Assembly: GCA_905221505.1 (NCBI GenBank)
Contig: CAJNDL010000005.1
Location: 3,151-67,150, forward strand
DNA: 64,000 bases
Direction: 5' to 3'
From: a bacterium
GTDB taxonomy: Bacteria; Bacillota; Bacilli; Lactobacillales; Streptococcaceae
Shown here: positions 1-8,558 of the stretch, one piece after another
Position numbering within the stretch: position 1 is the stretch's first letter
Layout of the letters: each line of letters begins with the position of its first letter
Notes under the pieces: model-generated
Told to the model about the DNA's origin: nothing
What the model saw: only the letters and a program-made list of their open reading frames with translations
Databases searched by the model: none
Made by a program: the position numbers and the translations under genes

Positions 1-222
1 TTCAGGAAAAGTGATAACACCTTTTAGAACTGGCTTAGCTTTGAGCCCTGTTTCTTCGAGGATTTCACGCGCCGCACATTCCTGAGGGGTCTCCCCTCGC
101 TCTAGCTTACCACCCACTCCAATCCATTTCCCTTCATGAACATCATTAGGTTTCTTATTACGGTGAAGCATGAGCAGTTCTTTCCCGTTATCAATGTAGC
201 AAATCGTCGCTAACTGAGGCAT
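1..222 (-). CDS. mutX: NUDIX hydrolase, MutX-like (3' end cut off by the window edge)
   Basis: The visible N-terminal 74 residues start MPQLATICYIDNG and contain a full NUDIX box, GGKLERGETPQECAAREILE followed by ETGL, matching GX5EX7REUXEEXGU. This fold hydrolyses nucleoside diphosphates linked to another group; MutX proteins of streptococci are 8-oxo-dGTP diphosphatases that sanitise the nucleotide pool. The gene starts 9 nt after ung ends, and pairing with ung supports a DNA-repair role (inference). The C-terminus lies outside the window. The family is certain; the exact substrate is not. Confidence 0.85.
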   Translation of the reverse strand, partial: MPQLATICYIDNGKELLMLHRNKKPNDVHEGKWIGVGGKLERGETPQECAAREILEETGLKAKPVLKGVITFPE

Positions 223-231
223 ATTTTCTCC

Positions 232-885
232 TTATCTAAGCCAATCGATTGGCTCTTGTCCTGTCTCTTTTAAGAATGCATTAGCCTTGGAAAAAGGCTT
301 GGAACCCCAAAATCCTCTGTAAACCGATAAAGGACTGGGATGGGCTGATTCGATAATCAAGTGCCGAGGATTGGTAACTAAGGCCATCTTCTTGCGTGCA
401 TAAGCTCCCCAGAGTACAAAAACGACTGGTCTATCTAGATGATTGACCACCTGAATCACAGCATCCGTAAAAGGCTCCCAGATTTGACCAGCATGACCAT
501 TGGCCTGTCCAGCAGGAACCGTCAAACAAGCATTAAGAAGCAAGACTCCTTGCTCAGCCCAAGCCGTCAAATCATGGGATTTCTTAACACCAATGTCATC
601 TGACAATTCCTTCAAGATATTTTGCAGGGATGGCGGAGCTGGGATAGAGTCAGGAACAGAAAAACTCAAGCCCTGCGCCTGACCTGGACCATGATAAGGA
701 TCCTGTCCTAAAATCACCACCTTCACGTCTTCTAGGGGTGTGGACAAGAGAGCCTGAAAAACCTTTTCCTTGGGTGGATAAATAGTCCCCTGAGCATAGA
801 CCTGATTCATAAACTGATTGATTTTCCCGAAATAACCCTCAGGTAATTGCTCCTTAATCAAAGCATGCCAAGACGAATGTTCCAT
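232..885 (-). CDS. ung: Uracil-DNA glycosylase (family 1)
   Basis: A 217-aa protein, the usual length for family 1 uracil-DNA glycosylase. It removes uracil from DNA to start base excision repair. The water-activating motif GQDPYH lies at residues 60-65 with catalytic Asp62, and the DNA-intercalation motif HPSPLS is at 182-187. The start follows a clear AAGGAG site. It is transcribed directly into the NUDIX gene. A -10 TATAAT (914-919 on the complement) lies about 30 nt upstream and abuts the terminator of the preceding transcription unit. Confidence 0.97.
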   Translation of the reverse strand: MEHSSWHALIKEQLPEGYFGKINQFMNQVYAQGTIYPPKEKVFQALLSTPLEDVKVVILGQDPYHGPGQAQGLSFSVPDSIPAPPSLQNILKELSDDIGVKKSHDLTAWAEQGVLLLNACLTVPAGQANGHAGQIWEPFTDAVIQVVNHLDRPVVFVLWGAYARKKMALVTNPRHLIIESAHPSPLSVYRGFWGSKPFSKANAFLKETGQEPIDWLR

Positions 886-921
886 AGCCGACTCCTTCGT
901 TTTTACTGCCTCTATTATAGC

Positions 922-948
922 AAAAAGTGGCTGTCTAAACCACTTTTT
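922..948 (-). terminator. Rho-independent terminator upstream of ung
   Basis: A 9-bp perfect stem (AAAAAGTGG / CCACTTTTT) ends the minus-strand unit made of the HAD gene and the unknown gene. On the minus strand its T run leads almost directly into the TATAAT of the ung promoter, so terminator and promoter nearly overlap. Confidence 0.8.
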
Positions 949-1022
949 ACAGTTTATCTAAACATTAAATAAATCGACTATATTTACGATTTGAATAAGT
1001 GAATGCAGTTTATAAAGAATAA

Positions 1023-1670
1023 CTATTTTTTATAATTACTTTTTAAATCCTTAAGCATTTGACTACCTCTTTCTAAAATCATCTTTTCTGAAATATTTTT
1101 AAACATATTAAAATCCATTTCAGAAAAAGGAGTTTCTTTAGAAACTTGCCATATGGTCTTTAAATAGTTCTTTTCTAAAAAGTCGTCGAAATTAGAAAAC
1201 ATTCGAAAATACAATTCATTCTCTTGGTGTAAAATTGCTCTTTTTAAAGGGTAATACTCTTTAATATTATTAACTTTTTGTTCGTAGGCATATTTTGCTA
1301 CATGATCTAGGTATATATCAAAAAAGTCATGCGGAAAATCTCCCATACTGCCATTACGATTCATATTGAGACTATATTTTCGATTAGTAAGATAATTCGG
1401 AAATATGTTTCCTATTACTCTAAGATTATCTACTTGAGAATCCCTTCTCCCAATATAATCCCCTTCTTTGACTAATGATGGAGATTTCCAAGTAAAAATT
1501 AAATCGCCAGAGAAATTTTTCTTATCATAAAACTTAAAAAGAGATTGATAAATACTATTTGCTAATTGACAAGTATCAGATGTAAATTCATAATTAACAG
1601 CTTCATTAAAATCAACTTCAGACATTTCAATGTACTCTTCAATAGTAATATTAGCTTTTTTTGTAGTCAT
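1023..1670 (-). CDS. Hypothetical protein (possibly DUF6994 family)
   Basis: A 215-aa soluble protein starting MTTKKANITIEEYIEMSEVD. A longer reading frame runs upstream, but that part overlaps the HAD gene. The start chosen at 1670 sits behind a good AAAGGAGA site, 13 nt after the HAD stop. There is no signal peptide or membrane segment. It is rich in aromatic and charged residues, with a C-terminal stretch around YYPLKRAILHQENELYFRMF. It recalls DUF6994 proteins, but this rests on memory of the pattern only. Its place behind the HAD gene and before a terminator indicates co-transcription. No function can be assigned. Confidence 0.75.
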   Translation of the reverse strand: MTTKKANITIEEYIEMSEVDFNEAVNYEFTSDTCQLANSIYQSLFKFYDKKNFSGDLIFTWKSPSLVKEGDYIGRRDSQVDNLRVIGNIFPNYLTNRKYSLNMNRNGSMGDFPHDFFDIYLDHVAKYAYEQKVNNIKEYYPLKRAILHQENELYFRMFSNFDDFLEKNYLKTIWQVSKETPFSEMDFNMFKNISEKMILERGSQMLKDLKSNYKK

Positions 1671-1683
1671 TAGCTCGTCTCCT

Positions 1684-2397
1684 TTAAAATGTAATCTTTT
1701 CAAGAGTATTTTTATCCAAACAATCCAGCAAATCTTGGTAAGAATGGACTTCGTAAGTCGGCTGGGCTTGTGTATGATTTTCGAGGTGATGAGGGTTGTA
1801 CCAAATCGTGTCAATCCCAGCATTATTGCCACCTTGAATGTCGGCGGTTAGGGAATCTCCAATCATCAGCGTCTTTTCTTTGCTAAAACCTGCAATCTGC
1901 TGACCGATTTTTTCGTAAAAAAGTGCATCAGGCTTTTGGGTTTGCAACTGTTCAGAGATAAAAACTTGATTGAAATAAGGTGCCAGAGCCGATTGAGCCA
2001 AACGCCCCGTCTGAATGGCAGTAATGCCATTTGTCGCAGTATACAAGTCATAATCACGCTCGATAAGGCTGTCTAAGAGTTCATGAGCGCCTGAAAGAGT
2101 TTGTCCCTGCTGGGCGAGGTAAAATTGGTAACGCTGGGCTAGAAAACTACCGTCTTTTTCCTGTCCAAAATGAGAAAATAAACGAGAAAAGCGCGTGTTA
2201 ACCAGCTCTTGTTTACTGATTTTCTTTTGCTCCAAGTCCTTCCAGAGAGCCTTGTTCATGGGAACATAATAATCTTTATAAGCCTGAATATCCGCAACTC
2301 CTTCTTCTTTTAGAAGTTGCGTCAAAGCCACATCCTCAGCAACATCAAAATCAAGCAAGGTGTGGTCAAGGTCGAAAAGTAGAAATTTGTAGGACAA
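1684..2397 (-). CDS. HAD-superfamily phosphatase, YjjG-type nucleotidase
   Basis: A 237-aa protein when started at the TTG at 2397, giving MSYKFLLFDLDHTLLDFD. This TTG has a GAAAGG site about 10 nt upstream; an ATG further upstream at 2445 would add 16 residues without homology to the family and lacks a good site. HAD motif I (DLDHT, Asp9 and Asp11) and motif IV (IGDSLTADIQGG) are present, with a helical cap between them. YjjG-type enzymes dephosphorylate pyrimidine nucleoside monophosphates, including damaged ones. That would fit the nearby ung and NUDIX genes, but the substrate is an inference. Confidence 0.88.
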   Translation of the reverse strand: MSYKFLLFDLDHTLLDFDVAEDVALTQLLKEEGVADIQAYKDYYVPMNKALWKDLEQKKISKQELVNTRFSRLFSHFGQEKDGSFLAQRYQFYLAQQGQTLSGAHELLDSLIERDYDLYTATNGITAIQTGRLAQSALAPYFNQVFISEQLQTQKPDALFYEKIGQQIAGFSKEKTLMIGDSLTADIQGGNNAGIDTIWYNPHHLENHTQAQPTYEVHSYQDLLDCLDKNTLEKITF

Positions 2398-2813
2398 TTT
2401 GAGAGTTTTCCTTTCTAAGGGAGCAAAATTTAACATCATGTTCAAATATGTTTACATTATACGATAAGAATAGTAGTCACTTCTCTAGCGAATGCTATCA
2501 TATTTGAATTATATGTAAATCATTAGTCAGCTTGAACTTTACTGAAACGAATTGCAAACGGATTATTTCAGCGAGAGCTATCATAAGTTTGAAATAGATT
2601 TCTAAAAGTATTCTGCATTAGAGGCACCTTTAACTTTCTTAACAGATAACATTATGCATACCGAGTCTAAATCTATGAAGAACTACTTCAAATTAAATAA
2701 AGAAAATGCGTAAGATAATCGTAAGTACTACTTCATCTTTTATGTTGAATCCGTGAAAGAAAGTAAGTTGACTAGGAATTACTACTATCAGAAAACTTTG
2801 AGAAATCTAAATT
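2398..2813. other. AT-rich non-coding stretch at the island edge
   Basis: About 400 nt with no credible reading frame on either strand and no ribosome-binding site followed by a long frame. It marks the transition from conserved housekeeping genes to the accessory island. I see no recognisable gene remnant in it. Confidence 0.5.
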
Positions 2814-2939
2814 AAGAGGCTGGGCAAGAAGGTTTTAAAATCAAAAAAACGCATAATATCAAGTGTTGAAAACTCTACGTTTTATTGTGGAACAATTTAC
2901 TTCCTTTTCTTTTGAAATTGAGTTTTTGCCAAGTCTCTT
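2814..2939. repeat. Inverted-repeat element, MITE-like or terminator-like
   Basis: A 126-bp segment bounded by 17-bp imperfect inverted repeats: AAGAGGCTGGGCAAGAA at 2814-2830 and TTTTTGCCAAGTCTCTT at 2923-2939 (14 of 17 positions pair). The right arm ends 3 nt before the stop codon of the nuclease-like gene. It has no coding capacity. It may be a small non-autonomous element like those scattered in mitis-group genomes, or a long terminator hairpin. Confidence 0.45.
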
Positions 2940-2942
2940 TTT

Positions 2943-3773
2943 TTACAAAAAATCACTTAAATCTATCTCAGTTGCAATTCTTTCGTAGATAATCTTTTTA
3001 GGAGTATTAGCCACACATCTAAATATCCCCTTAAACACATAATAGGTATTTCCTAATACATCCTTAAAATGTGCAAACACAATAGAGTTTTTTATATCCT
3101 TAACCTCCATATTTCCGTTAGACTTAGTTTGTTCAATAATCGATCCATCACTTGAAATAGTATTAATCCAGTCAGCATTAGGATATAATTTAGGAAACCA
3201 CAACTGAAGGTCTTCTCTCAATAAAAAAGTGGCACGTTGATGACTCTTAACTTCTTTTCCAAAAAGTTTCAATACATCTACATGAGTTCTAAATTTAGCA
3301 GTATCCATTATATGAATAACACCATTTTCAATCCACTTTTTGACAGAGTATTCTTGTCTATAAGAGTACGGAACAAAGGTTTTAGAATTTTGCTTTAGCA
3401 CCTTAATTTTATTTACTAATTGGTCAATCTGGTGATTAACGCTCTCAAAAGAAGCATTTTTTGTACAATTAATTCTTTCAAACTTAGTGTTCAATAAATG
3501 AATCACTTCTTTTTCTCTGTATTTATCAGCTTCTTCCTGTGACAAATGATGAGACTCGTCAATTTCAATAGCCAGTTTGAATTGTGGAAAATAAAGGTCA
3601 ATCAAATAGCGCCTTCCATCAGGTTTTTTCACAATTTGTTGTGTTGTAAACTGAATTTCAAAATCATTTAGCAAATGAATGATGCGTGAAATGACATAAA
3701 ATTCGTATTTCTTATACTTAATCTTAGTCAACATTTTTGAATAGTATGTCAATTCATCATAGTTTGTACTCAT
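2943..3773 (-). CDS. Putative modification-dependent endonuclease, PvuRts1I/AbaSI-like
   Basis: A 276-aa protein. The N-terminal half has a PD-(D/E)XK or Vsr-like signature: PDGRRYLIDLYFPQFKLAIE then IDESHH, giving Asp59, Glu70, Asp72 and His75-His76. The spacing resembles endonuclease domains of PvuRts1I-like enzymes that cut DNA with hydroxymethylated or glucosylated cytosine. The C-terminal half (residues 140-276, including VVFAHFKD-like and YYVFKGIF stretches) is the right size for an SRA-like base-sensing domain, but I cannot confirm that. It is AT-rich compared with flanking genes and lies next to a GmrSD-like gene, so a type IV restriction role is likely. The fallback call is a DUF559-type nuclease. 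Confidence 0.6.
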   Translation of the reverse strand: MSTNYDELTYYSKMLTKIKYKKYEFYVISRIIHLLNDFEIQFTTQQIVKKPDGRRYLIDLYFPQFKLAIEIDESHHLSQEEADKYREKEVIHLLNTKFERINCTKNASFESVNHQIDQLVNKIKVLKQNSKTFVPYSYRQEYSVKKWIENGVIHIMDTAKFRTHVDVLKLFGKEVKSHQRATFLLREDLQLWFPKLYPNADWINTISSDGSIIEQTKSNGNMEVKDIKNSIVFAHFKDVLGNTYYVFKGIFRCVANTPKKIIYERIATEIDLSDFL

Positions 3774-3917
3774 AATATTTCTCTCTTTTATAAACTGATT
3801 ATTATTTCACACTTAGCTTAAATATTTATTTTACTACATAGAAATCATAAATGACATCCTACGATTGTCATGATACTTACATTCCAACAAATAACATCTT
3901 AATGACTTTGTTAAAAT

Positions 3918-4052
3918 TTATAAAGAAGTTCTTAAAGTTAAACTGCGGTCTGATGTATTTCTGATTATTGAACCATTACGTTTATAAATTCCAGAATCTA
4001 AACCTTTCTGAATATTTAATGGAATTTCTATAGTAACTTGATTTAATGACAT
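3918..4052 (-). pseudogene. Truncated gene start, 44-codon remnant
   Basis: A short frame between the two restriction-like genes encodes MSLNQVTIEIPLNIQKGLDS and then GIYKRNGSIIRNTSDRSL before a stop. The N-terminus resembles the start of longer streptococcal proteins (pattern: PxxIQKGLDSGxYxRxGxVIR), recalled from memory. Only the first 40 or so residues remain, so it is most likely the stump of a gene lost from this island. A functional micro-protein cannot be excluded; the ribosome-binding site is weak. Confidence 0.45.
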
Positions 4053-4087
4053 AATTATAACTTATCTCTTAATTCTATCGTTCTAGT

Positions 4088-5857
4088 TTATTCAAAAATA
4101 AAATCAGCAATTCGTTTAGCAGATTTTTCTGTTGCCAGTTCAATGTCAGTTTTAGTCCAGGTGTCATTTACATAATTAACAAGAGATTTAGCTATTGGAA
4201 ACTTACTACCTATATAGCCATGACCACTTGTGATTGTATTCTCTCTTTTTGTTCTAAACCAAGCATCTCCAATTCCACGATTAATTTCGGATTCAAGGAG
4301 AATCTTATTACCAAGCTTCTCAGCATAATCTTTAAATTCTTCCTGGCTTTCTAGTCCAGCATCTGACAAAATATTTTCTCTATTCAAACCACTTTGCGGC
4401 ATAATGTGTTCAATATCAATATTTCCATTTAAATTAAAGTCCATACCTTTTTCCAATGAAAATAGGAATTCATTTACATAAAGAATAGAATTTGAAACAC
4501 CACTTTCAGTCAAAGTTTGTTTAACGTCTTCATAAACAAAATTAGTATGAATATGGTTCTTTATTTTTGAAATAAGTTCGTCGATTGAAATTGAATCGAC
4601 TTGACTGTACATCAGATTAATTTCTTCTAGGAAGCCTTTAAAAAGTTTATGGCTATATGAGAGTTCAGATAATTCAATCAAAACTCCAAGTCTAAGTAGG
4701 TATTCCAGATATGTGTTGTCTTGTCTGAAAAATAAATAACTACTAACAAAAGGTCGTAAATTACCGTTTAATTTGTTTATCAATTGACCATTGATAGTAT
4801 CAGATACTCGTTCAAAATTGTTTATGATTGTATTTAGTTCAGCAGTAAACAGAACATCTTCATTCAATAGATGTTTATTTTTTGAGAAAAAGGCTCTTAT
4901 ACCAGGATTTCTTCGATCAGCACCGTTTTGTTCTGAGAGTTTTACGAAAATATAGTGAGTAATTAACGCATTTAAGTCTAATCTAGATGAATCTGTACGT
5001 TTTACAATCTCTTGCCAATTTTTTTCGAAGTTTTTCCTATCTGATGCGTTTGCGGTGGTCTTAGATACGATTACTTCAATTGGGGTCAATGGAACACCAG
5101 TCCCATTTAAAGAATTGAAAATATTTATAGCCTGATCAGTATTATAACTTGTAATAGTAATCACTTGGCAATTATCAATAAAGTGGTTAGCAAAATTGAT
5201 AAGAGTAAAAACATTCAATTCGTTACACATATTGTAAAAATATCTAAAGTTTTTATAGTAGTTAGTATAGCGGTTGTCTTTCTGACGACGATAGATTTGG
5301 TGAACTCTATCTTTAATAGATATAAAATCTTTACCTAGCAAGATAGTAGTCATCTCACTAGCATATTTTTCTGAAATCGAATGATTTAGATACTTTATTC
5401 TATCATCGCCAGGATAATACAGTCCATCAACGAAATCATCTTTTTCGTCATCTGAAACATTGAAAAGCATTGTTACAATCTGCTCTTTAAGACCATTAAG
5501 ACGTTTCACTAATCTGCGTGCATCAATATCTAGAGTCGGTTGAAGTTCAAGCTCATTATCAATCTTCAATAAGATTGCCTTAAGAAGTAACATAAATGTC
5601 GTTGTTCTTTGCTGGCCATCAATCAAGGTTACTTCATGCTCTTCTCCAGATTCTTGAGCAATGAGAACAGCTCCAAAGAAATAATTGTCTTGGGAACTAT
5701 CATCGAAATTTTCCATATGAAGATTAATATCTTCAATGAGTTGTTCACATTGTGGTACTTGCCAAGCATAGGGTCTCTGATAGGTAGGAATATAAAATTC
5801 TGATTTTTCAAAATAAGATTTTACTTTTTGTAAGGCCGGTTTAATATCGTTTCTCAT
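4088..5857 (-). CDS. DUF262/DUF1524 protein, GmrSD-like type IV restriction enzyme
   Basis: A 589-aa single polypeptide joining both halves of the GmrS/GmrD architecture. The N-terminal DUF262 domain has the ParB-like motif IPTYQRPYAW (23-32) and the hallmark DGQQRTTT (80-87), associated with NTP binding and hydrolysis. The C-terminal DUF1524 domain is an HNH nuclease with IDIEHIMPQS (His484) and a downstream GNKILLESEINRGIG segment. Such proteins cleave modified phage DNA, or guard phosphorothioated DNA in related systems. The start at 5857 follows GGAG. It sits in an AT-rich island with a second nuclease-like gene. The domain call is firm; the target modification is unknown. Confidence 0.9.
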   Translation of the reverse strand: MRNDIKPALQKVKSYFEKSEFYIPTYQRPYAWQVPQCEQLIEDINLHMENFDDSSQDNYFFGAVLIAQESGEEHEVTLIDGQQRTTTFMLLLKAILLKIDNELELQPTLDIDARRLVKRLNGLKEQIVTMLFNVSDDEKDDFVDGLYYPGDDRIKYLNHSISEKYASEMTTILLGKDFISIKDRVHQIYRRQKDNRYTNYYKNFRYFYNMCNELNVFTLINFANHFIDNCQVITITSYNTDQAINIFNSLNGTGVPLTPIEVIVSKTTANASDRKNFEKNWQEIVKRTDSSRLDLNALITHYIFVKLSEQNGADRRNPGIRAFFSKNKHLLNEDVLFTAELNTIINNFERVSDTINGQLINKLNGNLRPFVSSYLFFRQDNTYLEYLLRLGVLIELSELSYSHKLFKGFLEEINLMYSQVDSISIDELISKIKNHIHTNFVYEDVKQTLTESGVSNSILYVNEFLFSLEKGMDFNLNGNIDIEHIMPQSGLNRENILSDAGLESQEEFKDYAEKLGNKILLESEINRGIGDAWFRTKRENTITSGHGYIGSKFPIAKSLVNYVNDTWTKTDIELATEKSAKRIADFIFE

Positions 5858-6395
5858 TCAAATTCTCCAATAATCTTTTCTGATGATATTATACCACTAA
5901 AACGCTAACAATTAAACACTAACTATGTCCGAACTATCTAACGATTTAATTCCCTTTTAACGATTACATCTTTGGAATCTTAACAAGTTATACCATTATA
6001 ATTTGAAATCTATCTACACCCCTAAATAATACCAAAAAGCCTTCAAATTTTTAAGTTTCAAGGTTTTTACTGCATTAAATTGTAATATCTAACTTCTACT
6101 GTTTTCGAAGAGTATAATTTAATAACTTGAAAAAAATTCGAATACTCTCCTATACAACTGACAGCCCAAATCTTTCAGAATAGAACAATTCTAACTATCG
6201 AATAACTCAACTTCATAAATATCTATGTAATTCTAGACCTAGAATTCCTATAAACAAAATGTTTTCGCACTATTCTAAGCCATTGATTGCCTTAAGTTTT
6301 AATTTTTGAAGGATTCTAAAGCTAGAATAGTCCCATCACAATCTGTTTTGAATGATTCACAATTTAGAAACGCTATGATTCTACTCCTTTTACAT
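5858..6395. other. Non-coding AT-rich spacer at the right edge of the island
   Basis: About 540 nt without a credible gene. It contains a possible bidirectional hairpin at 6034-6068 (AAAAAGCCTT ... AAGGTTTTT) and two short palindromes built on AATTCTAG/CTAGAATT around 6231-6247 and 6313-6330. The promoter of the GmrSD-like gene should lie at the left end. Confidence 0.45.
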
Positions 6396-6424
6396 TAAAA
6401 AGGAACTGCTCAAGCAATCCCTTT
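6396..6424 (-). terminator. Terminator of dhaKLM
   Basis: On the minus strand, AAAGGGATTGCTTGAGCAGTTCCTTTTT folds into a GC-containing stem followed by a T run, about 80 nt after the dhaM stop codon. Confidence 0.65.
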
Positions 6425-6506
6425 CTGATTCTGTAATAATCTACTTAAAATTTGATAGTTGAGATAATCAATAGCCCACCTATAAAAAGAGTTATAGCAA
6501 AATTCC

Positions 6507-6881
6507 TTATTTATTGATTTCAAGCTCCGCCAACTGTGTTTGAATAACTGACAGTTCTGCCCCAGCCTGAAGAAGAGCAGCTGCAGTATAGGCACCTTCT
6601 ACAATTGGAACACTGTTGATGATGATACTCTTATCACTGAAATCAGCCACCATTTCTAAATTCATTTTAGCAGAACCTAGGTCAAAAAAGGCAAGTAAAG
6701 TATCTGCTGGATTTTCGGAAACAACCCTATCTACTTGATCAAAACTAGTTCCAATTCCTCCGTCCTCGGTTCCTCCTACATAAGTAATCGGAACATCTTT
6801 AGCCACTTCACTAATCAGTTCAACAAGACCTTGTGCAATGTGTTTGGAATGTGAAACGATAACAAGACCAATACTTCCCAT
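6507..6881 (-). CDS. dhaM: PTS-dependent dihydroxyacetone kinase phosphotransferase subunit DhaM
   Basis: A 124-aa single-domain protein with the EIIA-mannose fold. It begins MGSIGLVIVSHSKHIAQG, with His11 as the expected phosphorylation site. DhaM takes phosphate from HPr and passes it to the ADP bound in DhaL. Unlike enterobacterial DhaM, it has no fused HPr or enzyme I domain, which is normal in Firmicutes. The glycine-rich YVGGTEDGGIGTSFDQV segment follows the family pattern. Its start codon overlaps the dhaL stop by one base, so the two are translationally coupled. Confidence 0.93.
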   Translation of the reverse strand: MGSIGLVIVSHSKHIAQGLVELISEVAKDVPITYVGGTEDGGIGTSFDQVDRVVSENPADTLLAFFDLGSAKMNLEMVADFSDKSIIINSVPIVEGAYTAAALLQAGAELSVIQTQLAELEINK

Positions 6882-7456
6882 TAAACCACCCCAGTTTCTA
6901 AAAGAGCAGTAAAGAGTAATCCTGATGAAAATGATCCAGGGTCAATATGTCCGAGAGATCGCTCTCCTACATAAGATGCTCTTCCTTTAGTTGCAAGTAA
7001 ATCTTTGGTAGCATTCACTACCTGATCAATAACCTCTTGAGTCAACTGGCCATCAGACAAGGCAGCAATAACAGGAGTCCAAACATCAACCATTGTCTTT
7101 TCTCCAACTTCTGCTTTCCCACGTTTGACAATCATATCCAAACCGCTTTGTAAGATTTCTTCTAATTTCGAATTTGAATCAGCCTTGGCCATGCCCATAA
7201 AAGCAGAGCCATACAGAGGACCAGAAGCACCGCCTACCTTACTCAGTAGTTGCATTGAGACAAGTTTAAAAACATCACTGCTTGTCTCAAATTGCTTTCC
7301 TTCTAAGTTTTCCATAACTGCAGCCATGCCACGCGCCATATTTCCACCGTGGTCTCCATCTCCTATAGGAGTGTCTAGCTCACTAAGGTAATCTTTCTGT
7401 TCTTGAATCTTTTCATTAAAAAGCTTCATCCATTCAAGAGCTTGTTCAGCATTCAT
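6881..7456 (-). CDS. dhaL: Dihydroxyacetone kinase ADP-binding subunit DhaL
   Basis: A 191-aa all-helical subunit that holds ADP-Mg as a permanent cofactor and phosphorylates dihydroxyacetone bound to DhaK. The metal-binding motif DTPIGDGDHGGNM gives Asp28, Asp33 and Asp35. The loop GGASGPLYGSAF and the motif RASYVGERSLGHIDPG are typical. It lies between dhaK and dhaM in the usual order and overlaps dhaM by one nucleotide. Confidence 0.95.
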   Translation of the reverse strand: MNAEQALEWMKLFNEKIQEQKDYLSELDTPIGDGDHGGNMARGMAAVMENLEGKQFETSSDVFKLVSMQLLSKVGGASGPLYGSAFMGMAKADSNSKLEEILQSGLDMIVKRGKAEVGEKTMVDVWTPVIAALSDGQLTQEVIDQVVNATKDLLATKGRASYVGERSLGHIDPGSFSSGLLFTALLETGVV

Positions 7457-7477
7457 TTGACATTTCCTCCTAAAGTT

Positions 7478-8467
7478 TTACCAAGCTGGTGTAGTAACAG
7501 GTGCATTTAGAGCATCCAACCACTCATCATCTGCCAATCGTATCAATGTTAATGACAATCCAGCCATATCAATTGAGGTCATATAGTTCCCAATTTTCTT
7601 AAATGCCAACTGAACACCTTTTTCATGGAGTAATTTTGCCACATCATTTGCAAATACATATTGTTCCATAAGAGGCGTGCTTCCTAAACCATTGATGAGA
7701 AGGCCATAGCGTTCACCAGCTTTAAGTTGGAAACCTTCAGATAATTTTTCAACCAATTCTGAAGCCAATTGTGCTGAAGGTTGCATTTTCTCTTTTTTAT
7801 ACCCTGGCTCACCGTGAATACCAACTCCATATTCAAATTCATCGTCTTCTAGAACAAATCCTGGTTTGCCAACTTCAGGAACGGTTGCACCAGACAAGGC
7901 CAGCCCAATTGTTTTAATTTCTAACACAATTTTATCTGCCAAATCCTTCATTTCAGCTAATGATTTACCAGAACGAGCCGCAGCACCCAAAATTTTATGA
8001 ACTAAAATAGTACCTGCAACACCTCGACGACCTTGGGTATAGAGACTATTTTCAACAGCGATATCATCATCAACCACAACACTTGCTACATCAATACCTT
8101 CCATTTCAGCAAGTTCTTGTGCAATTTCAAAGTTCATGATATCACCAGAATAGTTCTTGATAACCATGAAAACCCCAGCACCTTCATCAGCTACCTTAAT
8201 AGCCTCTAAAATTTGGTCTGGAGTAGGTGAGGTAAAGACTGCGCCACAAATGGCAGCAGACAGCATTCCTTCTCCTACAAATCCAGCATGACTTGGTTCA
8301 TGTCCTGAACCTCCACCTGAAATGAGTCCAACTTTTCCTGTCTTTTCTGCCTTTCTAACGATGACATCAAAACCATCTAAACGTTCTACCAAGTCATCAT
8401 GCATGAATGATAACCCCTGCAACATTTCATCAACAACTTGTGTCGGTTCATTTATAATTTTTTTCAT
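7478..8467 (-). CDS. dhaK: Dihydroxyacetone kinase substrate-binding subunit DhaK
   Basis: A 329-aa subunit that binds dihydroxyacetone covalently as a hemiaminal. The residues involved are visible: His56 in GGGSGHEPSH, Asp109 in NYSGDIMNF and the nucleophilic His218 in GVGIHGEPGY. With DhaL and DhaM it forms the PTS-driven kinase that makes dihydroxyacetone phosphate for glycolysis. It is the first gene of dhaKLM and diverges from dhaS, with the promoter and DhaS-type operator between them. Confidence 0.96.
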   Translation of the reverse strand: MKKIINEPTQVVDEMLQGLSFMHDDLVERLDGFDVIVRKAEKTGKVGLISGGGSGHEPSHAGFVGEGMLSAAICGAVFTSPTPDQILEAIKVADEGAGVFMVIKNYSGDIMNFEIAQELAEMEGIDVASVVVDDDIAVENSLYTQGRRGVAGTILVHKILGAAARSGKSLAEMKDLADKIVLEIKTIGLALSGATVPEVGKPGFVLEDDEFEYGVGIHGEPGYKKEKMQPSAQLASELVEKLSEGFQLKAGERYGLLINGLGSTPLMEQYVFANDVAKLLHEKGVQLAFKKIGNYMTSIDMAGLSLTLIRLADDEWLDALNAPVTTPAW

Positions 8468-8506
8468 GAGAAACTCCTTTCGGCATCTACCTTTGTTTTC
8501 GCTTTC

Positions 8507-8535
8507 ATTATATATTTTTTATTGCTGGCTGATAA
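8507..8535 (-). promoter_or_regulatory. dhaKLM promoter
   Basis: On the minus strand a -35 TTATCA (8530-8535) and a -10 TATAAT (8507-8512) are 17 nt apart. The weak -35 and an operator immediately upstream fit an activator-dependent promoter. Confidence 0.6.
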
Positions 8536-8536
8536 G

Positions 8537-8558
8537 GGACAGATTCTATTATTTGTCC
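8537..8558. promoter_or_regulatory. DhaS operator
   Basis: The inverted repeat GGACAGAT-N6-ATTTGTCC differs by one base from the DhaS box I recall for Lactococcus lactis (GGACACAT-N6-ATTTGTCC). It lies directly upstream of the dhaK -35 and about 60 nt before dhaS, so it could serve both directions. Confidence 0.75.

Noticed and set aside
1671..1832. N-terminal extension of the hypothetical protein ending at 1023
   Set aside because: These 54 codons overlap the HAD phosphatase gene, while the ATG at 1670 has a strong ribosome-binding site.
6105..6120. GTTTTCGAAGAGTATAAT resembling the reverse of a boxA start
   Set aside because: Only about 13 bases match, and neither the rest of boxA nor boxC is nearby.
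6034..6247. Short palindromes and a hairpin in the spacer before dhaM
   Set aside because: They are short and AT-rich, expected by chance in this composition, and have no consistent spacing. They are mentioned only as content of the spacer.
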